Notes: generated from the sequence alone by a model not told the origin. Numbered from the stretch's first letter, positions 42,071-54,171 are shown. The stretch is DNA of 64,000 bases from Favolaschia claudopus (GCA_037176885.1 JAWWNJ010000074.1:806001-870000), one strand, 5' to 3'. Program-made: numbers and translations.

Positions 42071-45000
42071 CTGCCGGAAGCTGGAGTTAGCTCCGAGCTG
42101 AGTTCAGCTCCAACTCGGCCCGTTACCATAAACGGCACCTCGAGGTGATGCCAGCTCGCCTCGCCTCGGCCCCCAAAACAGGCACTGTGACACTTTTGAC
42201 AGCGTCACTGAGTGACTGGCGCGTCAAGCACAATCCTCGTCCTCCCGCTCACCGGTTAGCGCGTTCCTGCCGCGAACCAATCCTCCTATGATTCACCTCA
42301 ACCTCGCTTGGCGTCGACGTCACCGCCTGGCTGCTACGGAGAATGCGAAACGCCCCACACAGAGCTGGAAATATGACGCAAAGGTGGCGCGTCGGGATAG
42401 TGCGTTGGCGCACTCAGGGTCCAAGGTACGCGCAATAGATACCTCCGAAATGTTATATATATTGCCCCAATTATACTCCATTCCAACCCTCCCTCTTGTG
42501 AACTCCCATGGCCTCGCCGTCCTGCCAATGCGGCAACCCGCAGGCATGCACTTGCTACATCCAACCCCCGCGTCAAAACAATTTCACAACGAATTCCTAC
42601 CCCACGCCCAACGTCTTTGGCTCCTGGCCTGGCTCTCAGGCTCATGCCATGCCTCTCCCGCCTCAAGCTTTCATCCCCGGATCGCCGTATCCTCCACCAC
42701 CTCCCGTCACTTTCGGCCAGACTTACGGCTTTCAAAATACATACCCCGCCTCATTTAACACCGTGATTCCTCCCCCTTCCTCTGCGGCAACCCATGCACC
42801 ATTTGTCGACGCGACTAACACGATTAATGCCGGCCTCGCTCCGCCACAGCGCAAGAAGAAACGTAAAGCGAATCCCAACGCTAACTCGGCAGCTACATCG
42901 CGCACCCGTCGCCGCATCGACCCCAACTCCACCTCCGAACCGGCTGTGTTCGGGGTCGGTCCGTCTGACCCAAATGTTGCAGCGGCAGCAGCTGCCTCTG
43001 AATCAGTTTCCCATCCTTCAATCCCTCACCCCAACTTCGGCTCTTTGGTCAATCAATCTTCGGCATCCGGAGACGATGCAACAGATGTTTGGTATTTTGT
43101 TCGAGGCGTTCACGGCGCTTCTGCGCCAACCGTCGCACCAGAACCAACGGAAATGAAGGAAGATCGACCGTGAGTTTTAATGATTTATTCCCGAGTCTGA
43201 GGGCTAACCGTGTTCAGCTGTTTTCCGCATGTCGTCAATATTGCTGTCAAAGCCGCTCTCGCAACACTTCCCGAATTACCTGCTCCTCAAGATGGTGTCG
43301 ATTCGGACAACTACGGCACGCCGATTCCCGAGGCACTGAAGCAGGATGTCGGGTATTGGGAGGCGCTAAGAAAAAATCCAGTCAAACAAACTCGTACACT
43401 CGTTACATCGTGCCGAGCGTCTGGTCAACGACGGGATAATTTTAAGGAGACGATAGAACGTGGCAACGAGGAGGGCGGCTTCGGCAAACCCGCCTTGAAG
43501 CTGCGCGTCATACAGCTCTTGCAAGATGTCGACACGCGTTGGTCGGCTACGTTCTTGATGATAGACCGGTATCTTGAGCAAGATTTGGTTTGTTCTATTG
43601 TTTTTTCTTGCCAGTAGTGATTGAATTTGACTTGGAATTTCGTTTAGGCTGTTGAGGCATTTCTCGATGACCCAATGCAAGTCGAAATTTCGGATGATCG
43701 ACTCGATCCAGTCACCAAGACTGTTCTCATCGACATTCGGCGGTTTTTACAGGTTCCGCATCTTGTCCAGGAGATAGTCTCTGCGGAGAAAGCACCTACC
43801 CTGTCCTATGTGCTTCCACTCTACGAGCAGCTCATTGCCGCCCTCAAGCTTCTTGCACGAGAGCTCCCGAAAATCAGTCTCGGTATCAACGCCGCTGTCG
43901 ACAAATTCACAGAATATCTTGGGATGTCTCGGCGCACTCGAATGTATGCGCTAGCGATGGGTAATTACTTCCTTGTTTGTCTCTTAATTCGCTTCAATCA
44001 CTCATATTTAACTTTCAGTTCTAAATCCGACGACAAAACTCCAGTGGCTAAGGGACAACTGGTCTTCATCAGATGCTGAAGAAGCCAGAACCTGGATTCG
44101 TGCAGCGGTGCGTCCCAACTTTCACATTATACTGCGCTACTGACAAACTCCCAAGATGCTGGAGTACCGCCGGGAGTTCCGCGCTCACCAGAACTCTCCG
44201 AGCACTGTGCACATAGCTTCGACCGCCAGCCGCCGCGCTGTTCACACGCCGTCTGCATCCCATGCCGCCCGTGCCCAGAAATCTGGGTTTGCGAAGCTTG
44301 GTGCTCTTGTAAAAGAGCTGTCTGCTTCCGACATCGAATCCCCACCGAGTACTCAAAGTCCGCAGCCGCTTTCGGAGGAAGAGCAAGTAGAGGCAGAGCG
44401 CCTATGAGAAGGAGGGTTTGCTGGGAGGCTCGGACCCAGAGTATGAGGACCTTGACTTGCTCCGCTACTGGGAGGTGAGTTTAAGTATGTTCTTATACAA
44501 TGTTGGTCTGAAAAATGTTGCAGGCTCGTCAATATCGGTTCCGTTACCTATTTCGCGTGGCGCTTGATGTATTGCCTGTTCAGGCTTCTGCGGTACCATG
44601 CGAGCGTGTTTTCTCTTCCAGCAAGGACACAGATGCCTCCCTACGCAACAGTCTCTCCCCCGAGATGATGGAAATGCTCCAGATTCTCAAATTTATTTAT
44701 CGACAGGATCGCATCAAATTTTGCGAGGACTTCGTCGTAACTGAGGAAGATCTGTCTGTTGTTGATATTGACCCTGATGTAGCAGAAAGGTTGATTGCGT
44801 CAGGGCGTACTCAAGAGCTTGAGGATCTTATAGAATCTTCCTGGGCTTCGCCCGTTTGATTTTTGCGTTGTGTTCACTTATAAGTATAATCATTGTGCTT
44901 TGTATTGTTCCATAATTTACTCATAAACTGTATAGTCTTTTATTGTGCATATGTTTATTGTACTTATTGGAGAATTGTAGCACATTTTAGAGGTGCATAC

Positions 45001-45169
45001 GAGGTCAAAACAGTGCAATGCAGCTCAAAACGAGGAGACGGGGAACCGTGGGACGGAAACTTCCATTTATGGATGTCAGCTCCGAGCTGCCTCGGCCCAA
45101 CTCCGAGCTCGAGCGAGCTGATGGGCAATCACCTCGAGCTCAGCTCCAACTCAGCTCCCGGCAGCACTA
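42071..45169 (+). mobile_element. hAT transposon, copy 2 (5' end clipped)
   Basis: Offset 13,672 bp from copy 1, with all conceptual proteins identical. The right end CCGGCAGCACTA is complete (45169). At the left, the first five bases TAGTG are missing: homology starts at 42071 after CGTCCGGAA. Flanks GTCCGGAA and TACAGTCC are not a target duplication. Loss of the left terminus suggests an aborted excision, deletion or ectopic rearrangement after insertion. Confidence 0.93.
42508..44859 (+). pseudogene. hAT transposase in copy 2, same defects as copy 1
   Basis: The same exon-intron layout (MASPSCQCGN start; CFPHVVNIAVKA; DVDTRWSATFL; ASAVPCERVFSSSKDTDASL) with the same missing central region and the same frameshift, here near 44407. 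Shared defects mean both copies derive from an already defective parent, presumably moved by a transposase supplied elsewhere, or one copy is a duplicate of the other. Confidence 0.88.
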
Positions 45170-46525
45170 TACAGTCCGTGGAGGAGTATGTCCGCAAAAG
45201 GCATACTCGAGTGATCCGACTTGACCCATCAAGTTCCGATCAATCAATATCAACTGTCGCGTCCAACGCGTCAACCCACAACCTCTATTGCTCTCCACTA
45301 CAGTATGCACGGCGGACCTAGAAAAAACCTTGGAAGAACAAGGCTGCACAGGAACTCGGCTCATCCTTATCTAATTGCCTTCCCCCAGCCCACAATCCGC
45401 CCCACCCTGACCACTCATTTTCGACCCTACAACCTCAGCGCATCGGCATGTTTTCGTGACCGGAAGGTGGTAGGGAATGGCGTACTTGTCCTCAATTTGG
45501 TTTGGCAGAAGCTCCAATAGTATATCTGCTCCTCCCAACCTTTTGAAGCCTAGTTGAGAATTCCTAAGAGGGCAATTCAAAATTTGTTGCGTGTTTATTT
45601 CAATGTTCAATTGGTGTTCTCTGATTCAGTATCTGGATGTTCTAGCACCAATTTATTTTTGTTGGGCAGGTAGCTCGCTGGAGAGGACTGGTTCTTTCAA
45701 TGGGATCAACACACAAATATGTATCGCATTATATGTTCCCGAGGTGTCTGTAACGATATTTCAATAGCAAGAAGTTCCTCCTGCCCCAATTTTACTGGCC
45801 CCACCGGGTCGAGGTATATAAATAAACTCCGTCTCGGGCTTAAGTTGCGTCTGAATTGTAAAAGATCTGTCAGAAAAATGGCAACTCACGGAGACTTGAC
45901 TTGGCAGCAGAAACAACATCGCTACAATGCAATACACCGTGCTTGAGCTACATCAGAGGTCATAGGAATGGGCTACATACTTATCGGACTGAATACACTT
46001 GCTACTAGTTTGCCAACATCATTTACAGTTTGAACTTCGGCTCGTGTTGTGCCCATGGTGAAAGAAATTTTGATAACACAATTGTTATACTGCTACAGAC
46101 AGATAGAGAGCGGTGCAGCGCAAGCTTGGAAGGAGAATCGAAGTCATTGAAGCAATATTGAACTGGAATCTTGCTGAAATCAACGTCGAAAGAGGTTCAT
46201 CGGCTCTTTCGGACTCACTGTGAGAACGGCCGAGGGATCTTCCGAGGAAATCTTGAATTTGATTGGCTGGATTATGTCCAAGGGAGGCAGTTGCTCCGAA
46301 AGGACATACCTCTTACCATATCTTGAATACTTCTGATTTGCCTTATCAAGACATAGAAATCAAGATTTTGCGGCGCTTTTGTGGGAGCTACAGACGCTCT
46401 GGAGAGCTTGTCTTTGGGGAACAGAGTCTCAGATACATGGTGAGTCTCTCTCTTTTCTCTCTTTTTCTCTCTCTTTTTTGCAACTTGAAAACTTGAATTC
46501 TCTCGGCTCTCCACAGACATAATTC
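45170..46525. other. no gene recognised
   Basis: Small frames only (45221-45520, 45719-45946, 46263-46496), none with a motif. The last precedes the WD40 fragment and could be upstream exon material, but I cannot support that. A pyrimidine-rich tract lies at 46440-46480. Confidence 0.35.
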
Positions 46526-46529
46526 ATAA

Positions 46530-47270
46530 GCCCTGGTGCGCGTCTGGGACTCCCAGACCGGCGTCCTCACTGCTGGGCCGTTCGAGGGACACAGCGCCGG
46601 GATTACCTCGGTTGCCTTCTCGCACGATGACGGTCGCGTGGTCTCCGGCTCGGCCGACCGCACCATACGCGTCTGGGACCAAGGGGGTACTGAAACCGAA
46701 AAAAAACACCTCATGCTGCTTTTTTCGCCTTCGTCGGGAACCACCCTACCACGTGACGTCCATATATGGAATTTACCATCAAAAATAGCTGTTCGGCAGG
46801 CAATTCTTGCCTCAGGCCTCGTAGAGCCATCTACACGATGTTTTAGGAGTGAGATCTCTCATTTAGAACTATAGAAACACCACTTGAAATTCCAACACAT
46901 CTCAGTATTGACGTTACCAAATACGGCCAACTTGATTGCCGGTCCCATCCAAATCCGGACAATCCACCAAACAGGCTTCCGAATGGCTCCTGAAGGTCAA
47001 AACTTGGTGTATACAGTGGTAGAGTTGGTTTCTACTCAACCTGAGCCCTCACAGACCTATTCAAGCCCAAAACATAAGAGGTCATTATTTTTTTTTATCC
47101 GGCCCAGCGGCTGACCCACCCTCCCTGCCCGGTGTGCCGGCTTCTCCGGCCCGCACCCCCTTGTCTGGGACTCCCACAACGGCACTGTTGTCGCCGGGCC
47201 GTTCACGGTGCGCGTTTGGGACCTTGGGCGATTTGCCGGTGGCCCAGGTACAAGTCTTGATGCTTCCGAT
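46530..47270 (+). pseudogene. WD40-repeat gene fragment split by a MITE
   Basis: Before the insertion the frame reads ALVRVWDSQTGVLTAGPFEG then HSAGITSVAFSHDDGRVVSG and SADRTIRVWD, a classic WD40 blade. After the 484-bp element (46680-47163) it resumes with WDSHNGTVVAGPFTVRVWDL, where one blade is joined to the start of another without the intervening GHS..V segment, a prior internal deletion. The VWDS..G...AGPF spacing is that of agaricomycete NACHT/STAND WD40 proteins (inference). No NACHT domain is present here. A few repeat units at most remain. Confidence 0.88.
46680..47163. mobile_element. 484-bp hAT-type MITE, copy 2, in a WD40 blade
   Basis: Ends CAAGGGGGT and ACCCCCTTG. TSD TCTGGGAC at 46672-46679 and 47164-47171. 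Sequence and length match 16072-16555. The duplicated bases encode the WD of the WD40 blade, so the insertion point is certain. Confidence 0.95.
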
Positions 47271-47334
47271 GCTGCCAACAAAAATGATACATTCCTTGAT
47301 TGTGATTTTCTGTGTGTGACCCTCGTCCATTTTA

Positions 47335-47799
47335 CAGCTGTTCCGGGAAATAATGAGACATGTCACGTTTTTTTTTTTTTCCACGGGCTTCCGGATTAGG
47401 TATTCCCAAAAAGGATTTTTCCATTGGGCCACTATGTTCAGGCTCGGGGGTGGTGATCGTCCACTTTTGGATGACAAAAATGGTGTCTCCTGCTCCTGCC
47501 TGCTCGGTGCGTTGACAATTGGGGACCAGGGCCATTGGCGCCCAAGATCTGGGTGTTCAGTCACGTGCTTGTATAATACGTGTTCCTTAATGTTGCTTAG
47601 TATCTACCTTGTACTTCCTTGTCCCCGTGAGTGAACAAGGCGTTGTTGAATGGTTTAGAGCCATAGTGGGGTCAGTCAAGGGCCAGTGCGAGCCACTGCG
47701 ACATGTTGGCGGCGGGGAAAGCGTTCCCATATTGGGAAACACCTAATCCGGAAGACCGTGGAAAAAAGTGACGTGTCTCATTATTTTCCGGAATAGCTG
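47335..47799. mobile_element. 465-bp TA-flanked MITE (CAGCTGTTCCGG family), copy 2
   Basis: Arms of about 65 bp: CAGCTGTTCCGGGAAATAAT and, at the right, ATTATTTTCCGGAATAGCTG, with further pairing of GAGACATGTCACG to CGTGTCTC and CCACGG..TTCCGGATTAGGT to ACCTAATCCGGAAGACCGTGG. TA lies at 47333-47334 and 47800-47801. The outer 12 bp match the 17246 member. Confidence 0.88.
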
Positions 47800-47801
47800 T
47801 A

Positions 47802-48536
47802 AGCTACCAAACTTATTGCCTGCCATCCCACAGGCCTTCTTGCAATCAGGGAATCATCTGGGGGTCCCATCCAAGCTTTTCGGATGGCTGGATCACGAAT
47901 TCTGAGTCGGAGCTCATTTTTTGGGTGCCGCCATGGCTTCGTGATCAAACTTGGCTTCCGTGTTGGATCACGTGTTTGCAAACTTGATTGGGCCGATTTT
48001 GTCCATGGCCCTGCATGGACCGATTGCTTTACCCCCCAAACAACAGGCGACGTGTACACGTCGTAAGGCTCGACGCCGGTAAGTGGTAGCTTACGTAGCC
48101 CCATCTACAAGGGTGCTGTTTATAACAATCATTTACACACCAAAGATGATTTCGAAGATTTGGAAATATGTATTGTTGTTATGGAAAATCTGAGTTGGTA
48201 CACTTTTTGCGAACCCTCTTGAGAGTGTTATCCCAAATTTGTATGGACTTAGAGCAAGGGGGAGTGTTAGTATTCACAGATTCGTAGTGTGTAAAGGAGA
48301 AATGATGGCAAACACCAGATTTGATGGCAATGATGGAGCACTTTGGCCTGACTCTCGACCATGCAAGAGGAGGTCGGACAGAAAATTGATGATATCATGC
48401 TCAGAAAACTGGCGAGAGGGGGGGGAGGGGGGCCACGTGACCGGACCGATGTCCGATCCCGTAATTTTTGGTAAACCGTAAGGTAGCTACTATCGTTTTG
48501 TCTTCTCCGCTCTCCCCAATGCAATGCTTTTGAGAC
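47802..48536. other. no gene; possible Copia LTR junction
   Basis: At 48254-48270 AGCAAGGGGGAG is followed by TGTTAGTATTCACAG, resembling a polypurine tract plus LTR start like the one at 5935. No Copia coding sequence precedes it. A CG-rich spot at 48415-48460 is otherwise unremarkable. Confidence 0.3.
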
Positions 48537-51500
48537 TTAACGTGCAATGGAATCATTTAGACTGTAACGGCTACATGCATCTAAGTACTTCTTCTTCTTC
48601 TTCTTCGTTGCCCCCGTCGGCCCCGCCCCCTCCTTCTTCTTTCTCTTCTTCCCAACGACATTCGAACGGTCCACTCCTTCGCCTGGTGCAGCAACATCGA
48701 CAAACTGTACTGGTATGGCGGCCTCCGGTATCCCAAGGGCCAACTCTTCCGTCTTGTCAACCCTCATGCTCTCCCAAACCTCGTGCGGCAGCTGGGTTCC
48801 ACCGGTGGGATTGAGGGGAGAGGCATATTCGGGGTGGACGGTCGAAAGGTGCTCCGGCATATTGTACCGCCATTGCGCGGGACGGGACTCACCAGGTCGA
48901 GCTGCGTCAGGATAACACAACCCACAAACGATGGGGACATTGCGGCAAGGTGTTGCGTTGGAGCCGTGCTCGGCGGACTTGTAAGCGTAGTTAGCCACCA
49001 TCGTGCAATTTGTCTTCACATGGGTCGTTGGCCCTTTGGTGCTGAGAGAGACTTCGCACTCCACCTTGCCCGAACAAGCGCACAACCCGCAAGGAAGGCT
49101 GGCGCCAATCTAACGGGCTTTTATTCAGAAATGTCATAGCTTCTCGTGTAATGCACGTACCGGCAAAGCAAGTTGTTCGTTGACGCCGCGGATGGAACGA
49201 AGGATGTGGGTCGAGATGTGCGCGCGCCAATTATTGGGGCCGTTCGGACGATAGCTACATAAATGACATTTGCGCTGCACCTTGCTATCATGTTGTTGTT
49301 TGAGCTGCTGTGTCCCCTCTTCACACACGAGCGCAAGGTTACCTAAACGAACTATCAACATCATGCAGACATGTATGCAAGTAGCGAATGCACAAACCAT
49401 TGTCGAAGGCATATGGGAAATCCGCCGACTTCTTCACGCTGGCAATAGAGGTAAGCGCAATCTTTTCCCTGAGAAGGACATCCCAAAGCAGATGGCAAAC
49501 AGCACCCATCGGACCATCGTCCAGCTCCCAAGACCGACCCTCCGAGTTGATCTCGTACGCCCGTTCACCCAGCCGCGGCACGGCATCCACCGGACGATGG
49601 TTGACGAGCTCAGTGACCACGCCCGGAACAGCCACGATTACGACCTTCTCCGTTGTCTGCTTGGTCCCAGCAATCGCCGAATCAACCTTCAAGAAACGAC
49701 CGTTCCAGATCCATGACCATGGTGACTTGTCCTCACATGCAAGGTCCGGACCGGAAGTGTTGAGAGCGAAGGCGGATCTGGGCTGCGCTTGAGCACTGGC
49801 ACTTTCGGATTGCGGAAGGTTGTCGTCGAGCGTTGGGACCATTGTCAAGCTCAGGACTTGCCCACTAAGTTTGACTTTTGCCTTCGGATTCCGAATGGTC
49901 GGCGCTAGAATGCTGCCTCGAGAGACGCCGTCTTCGTGTATAGCAGTGGAGCGAACGACAGCCAGAGAAAGCGTCTGGTCTGTGCGAAGGAGGGTGAAGA
50001 AAGGATCGCCAACAATGAACGTGTTGTCGCCAAGAAGGGCTTCTGGATTGACATCGTCACGTTTCTTGGAATTGACCTTGGTGTGGCCGCGCACGCGTTT
50101 GAGGCGCTCCGTGGATTTGGGCTCGAAATCTGCATTGAGGACAACACGGCAGATCCGTTGTTTATGAACCCATTTCCCTTCGACGCTGAGATAGTCGTTT
50201 GGATCGATACCGCGGCCAGAAGGGAGGACCAGCTCAGGAACCTCATTCAGAGTCTCTTCGAATGTGATTCCTTCACTTTGATCATCGATGTCGTCGTCGG
50301 GATCGGGAGAAGCTACAGTTTCAGTCGGCAGATCAGGAGAGCTGTTTGTCGGTGGGATAGAGGCAAGATGGGAAGAGGGGGTAGAAGGTAACGAGGCTGT
50401 TGCGGCGTAGAGAGTGGGCGCAGAGAAAGACGAAGAGGTCGATGATGATGATGGTGGGGTTGACGCACAGAGAGGTGAACTTGAAGAGGAAGGTGTTGGT
50501 GAAGAGGAAGGTGTCGCTGAAGAGGAAGGTGTCGCTGAAGAGGAAGGTGTCGCTGACTCGGAGGTAGCCATGGGCACAACGATGGACCGATCGACATCCG
50601 CTTCCACGCCGGGGTACTTGCCATCGCCGAAAGGACGAAGCATGTCGATTTCCGCATTCGAAAAGATCCTTGCGTAGTTGTAGGACTCGGGGGGGAAGTG
50701 CAGTTTAGCAAAGATCTGCTCCGCCACCTTCCGTCCTTCGTCCCAGACTGAAGGAATGTGGCAGTCGCCAGCGACCGCATGCCCCGTCCATGAAACCATG
50801 TTCAGGTGATCGACGCCCTCCGAGCGCTTCATGCTAATGCGCCGCTGACCTTGATCAAGATCTGGTTGTCGCAGAAATACCGCTTGTAGATCACACGCAT
50901 GTCCGAGTCGTTCAATAGCTTGTGCGTAACTCATCGCAGAGTTGTGAGCGCCGAGCATGCGGAGCTTCCCGAACAATCGTTCCAGAGGGTCGTCGCCAAC
51001 CTGAAACAGGTAGAAAGGTAGCCGTGGGTCTAATTTTTGTTGTTTAGCCAAGCAGAAGAACGCATTCTTAACCATAGATTGGGAATCTCCGTAAAGCTGA
51101 TTGGACATGAAAGTTAACCGATTCAGACGGAAAAGGGTAAAGGTGAGGTGGGCGTAGGTCGAGAGATGCGTCATTTGCTCTGATAGCGACATATCGGGGG
51201 TTATGAAGGGAGCGAGGATTGACTTGAGGACGAGAGCGAGAAGGCGGATAGAATCCAGGTCCGCCGTGGTATCTGCATCCACCTGGCCGAAGTCGAATGC
51301 AAGGAAGTCGATAATGGCTTCCATCAGCTCGACTGCACGAGGTACGTCTTGGGGATCATCCGGAAACAAGACTTTGCGTACGGAGTCTTCAGACTGATCC
51401 GGTAGGCGGGCCAGGAACCGGGTGAGGACGGCGGGATTGATGATGCGTCCATTGCACAGAGCCATCCCAGCTGCAGAGCGGATGAGAGTACAAACACCTG

Positions 51501-53709
51501 CAAAGATTGAAACATTTGAGCGCTGGATGGAAGTGGATCAGATGTACATACGCTTGAAGATATGCTTGTAATCAAAGTCGAGGGTGATGCTGTGAAGACC
51601 CGTGAAGATGTTGAGGCCGGCCATGCCAGCAAGAGTACCATAGAGCGGAGAGGTCGGGCCTAGCTTGTGTCGTACAAATTGGTCGTAACCTGCCTTGCGA
51701 CGAGAAGCTTCGCCATCCGTTGACCACGACCACGGCATTCCAACCTTCGCAGCTGCGTGCTCAACCCAAGCCTCTGTCACCGTCTCGTAGATTATGCTGG
51801 ATTCGGCGGGACCGACCGACTTGCAGGTAGGCAGTGCCATGATTGGGTATGTGCCCGATTCTCCAAAGCACGAGACGGAGACAACAGTCATCTCCTTGCC
51901 CAGATGCACTTCACCGGCCTTGATCTTCCCTGCAATCTTCAAAGCATCCTCGTAAGTCTTGAGCTGTAAATCGATCTTAGACGAGTGTCGCCAGCAGAGC
52001 CCACCGACGCTGTTGTTGTGGCGAAAATGGCAGGCACGTTCTTCAAGCGCAACCTCGTCGATAAGAAGATTGATACCACGAAGAGGGGGTGGGGCAGCGG
52101 CGGCTTCCCGAGGCTTCAGAACGACCTCGCGAATGTTGTGAATGATGTCTTCCACCGAAATCATACCCACAGTCGGCATGACTTTGGTGAAAGCCATATG
52201 ATTGCGTAGGGTGCGGAGTGAAGGGAGACCGAGTCCATGGTTGACTGCATACAATAATTTTCGACCTCCAAGGCGGAAAACTAGAAGAGCGATATCAAGT
52301 GTGCGAGAGTCCAAAACAGGACGAGGTTGGTAGACGCCTTCGAGTGCGGACTGGATCATCCGAATCAGAGCGTTAGGAGTTGAGCCACGGCGAATCCCGA
52401 CGCTAATCAGCTGTTGAAGACGCGGTAAGTTGTTGTCGACAATTGCTTCCATTTTCGTACCTCCTCCGTTCTATCCGACAGCAGATTGCGAATTTGGGCC
52501 CAGCTAAGATACCGATGGTTCAGACGCGAGTCAGCCTGGTTAGCAAGGTCCACCAGCTTCTGTACTTCGGCTGGGATCTTGGCGCAATGCGTACAGCAGC
52601 CATTGAGCCGTGCTTCGCCGGTGCACAGCTTGGAGATGCCAACGATTTTTGTTCCCCGGCTGTGAATCTCGACGTCGAAGGACAGCGCGCCGGGTTGAAC
52701 CCCGATCCGATGGAACGGGAATGTCTCCATGAAAGGGCCGACATTCACCGGCCATTGGATGGGACTGCCGGGGCAGGTCTGGACGACGACCATCGGCGTG
52801 GGAGCGGGCTGAGCATTCGAAGATGCTTCCGGGGGAAGAGAGGAGGAGCGACCATACCTGTGGATTGTTAGATGTCGAATTGATATTTTGTTTGAATCGA
52901 ACTTACTGAAATTGGAAATCTTCATCGTCTTCGTCGTCCGTTGGAGCTTCTTGCGCCGTAGAGGAAGCGACCTTGCGCGGGGAGGGGATGGGAGGTGCGG
53001 TAGAAGCTCTAGAAGGACGCGCTGTGCATTTTCGACTTTGAGAGTGGCTCTCCAGGACCGCGAAATGATTTGGGATGGACAACGTGCGCCGAGAAGGAAT
53101 TGAAGTCCGAATCCAACTCTCGCAAGTGTTGCATTTGAGTTCCCAGAAGTTTGTTTCACTTTTTCGGGCCTGTAGCTTTCCTGTCTGGTAGAGTCGCAGA
53201 TAGGTTTCGCAAAGGGAGGGAGGAGTCGGAGATTCAGGTGAGGGAGGAGTCGGAGGGGCAGCAGGGGTCAAAGGTGAGTGATAAGCTGCTGAACGAGAGG
53301 ATAGCGCGGAGTATCCGGAGTCATGTACGGCTCCAAAGGTAACAGGATTAACAGGAGTATTGTATATGAAGGATTTGGGGATGTAGCGCGTATTCCCAGG
53401 AGGGCTTGGTGAAGGAGTGGTGTCACAGATTGAGGCAGAACCAGCTAAACTAATGGAAACATTGCTTGACAGAGACGGGGCTTGGGAGAAAGCGGATGAT
53501 ACAGCAGGAAGTGGTCGTGTCGCGGTCGTAACGGGCGAAGGAGCGGAAGAATCAGCACTTTGCACATTGAAGAAGTCGTTGCCAAGAAAGGAGAATAGAG
53601 TCATAGTCGTAAAAGAGGTTGTAAAGACAGTGGGCGCGTCCCTCGACGTCGGGGACGAGCGTCGAGAAGAGAGACGCGCTTGTTTGACCGTGTTGTGCGG
53701 CCCGCTCAA
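48537..53709 (-). CDS. zinc-finger / DDE-like orphan protein, gene A
   Basis: Multi-exon minus gene: 53709-52907, 52857 to about 52460, 52452-51552, 51497-49398, 49351-49161, 49109-48537, with introns of 46-54 bp whose phases join correctly except near 52455. The N part is Ser/Pro-rich with ELKCNTCESWIR and a later IPNHF..H...KC, a possible finger. The middle has GINLLIDEVALEER, WSWSTDGEASRRKAG, SITLDFDYKHIFKR and GDDPLERLFGKLRMLGAHNS, a D..D..(D)..E pattern like RNase-H transposases (compare the LE..F..R motif of P-element/THAP9 types). The C part has CHLCSYR..WRAHISTH, PCGLCACSGKVEC and IVCGLC..PEHLSTVH, then a Lys-rich tail. The family is multicopy in Agaricomycetes; catalysis is inference. 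At about 52455 WKQL and MEAIVDNNL are in different frames without a usable intron, so this copy may be defective. Confidence 0.7.
50483..50554 (-). repeat. 18-bp minisatellite in gene A
   Basis: Four units of GAAGAGGAAGGTGTYGSY (plus strand), the last three identical, encoding SATPSS-type repeats in the Ser-rich linker of gene A. The length is a multiple of three, so the frame is kept. Confidence 0.85.
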
Positions 53710-54171
53710 GTCCCGAATCCCGAATTAGAATCAAATCTCATTTTGCTCTCCGTTTTGTCCAGTGTCAGTAAATCTGAAGAGGTAGAAGTCTTCAGAATAT
53801 GCAATTATGGGGGGGTACTAGTTGGCTGCTAAGAAAAACACAAAGAATTGAGCGAGGTACAAGAAATCTAGTCGACGCCTATCAAAGAAATCTCAAGGAG
53901 CTCGGATGGAGTCATCGATCATCGGCCGAAGAGGGCATGATATCCGGCTTTTTTCGGCCGCCCTCCTCTTGCGACCATGTATGGACAAAACTTGTGCTTA
54001 TAGGGCCTAAATGGTACATATTGAGTACTTAGTTGAGAAATTGGCCCAAATTTCCCCAGACGCGGCCAATAACAGCTCCTGCTCTTGCTTCTAGTGTTGC
54101 CGGGTTGTTGCCGGGAGGTGAGGACGAGGTACTGGTGGTGGGCACCGACCGGATCCGTGATGGACCGATGA
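53710..54171. other. intergenic between gene A and the Helitron Rep
   Basis: No gene. AGTGTTGCCGG at about 54093 resembles the outer bases of the hAT TIRs (TAGTGTTGCCG at 26938) but no partner end was found. Confidence 0.4.

Noticed and set aside
54090..54110. AGTGTTGCCGG as another hAT end
   Set aside because: No opposing terminus or 8-bp duplication could be found nearby.
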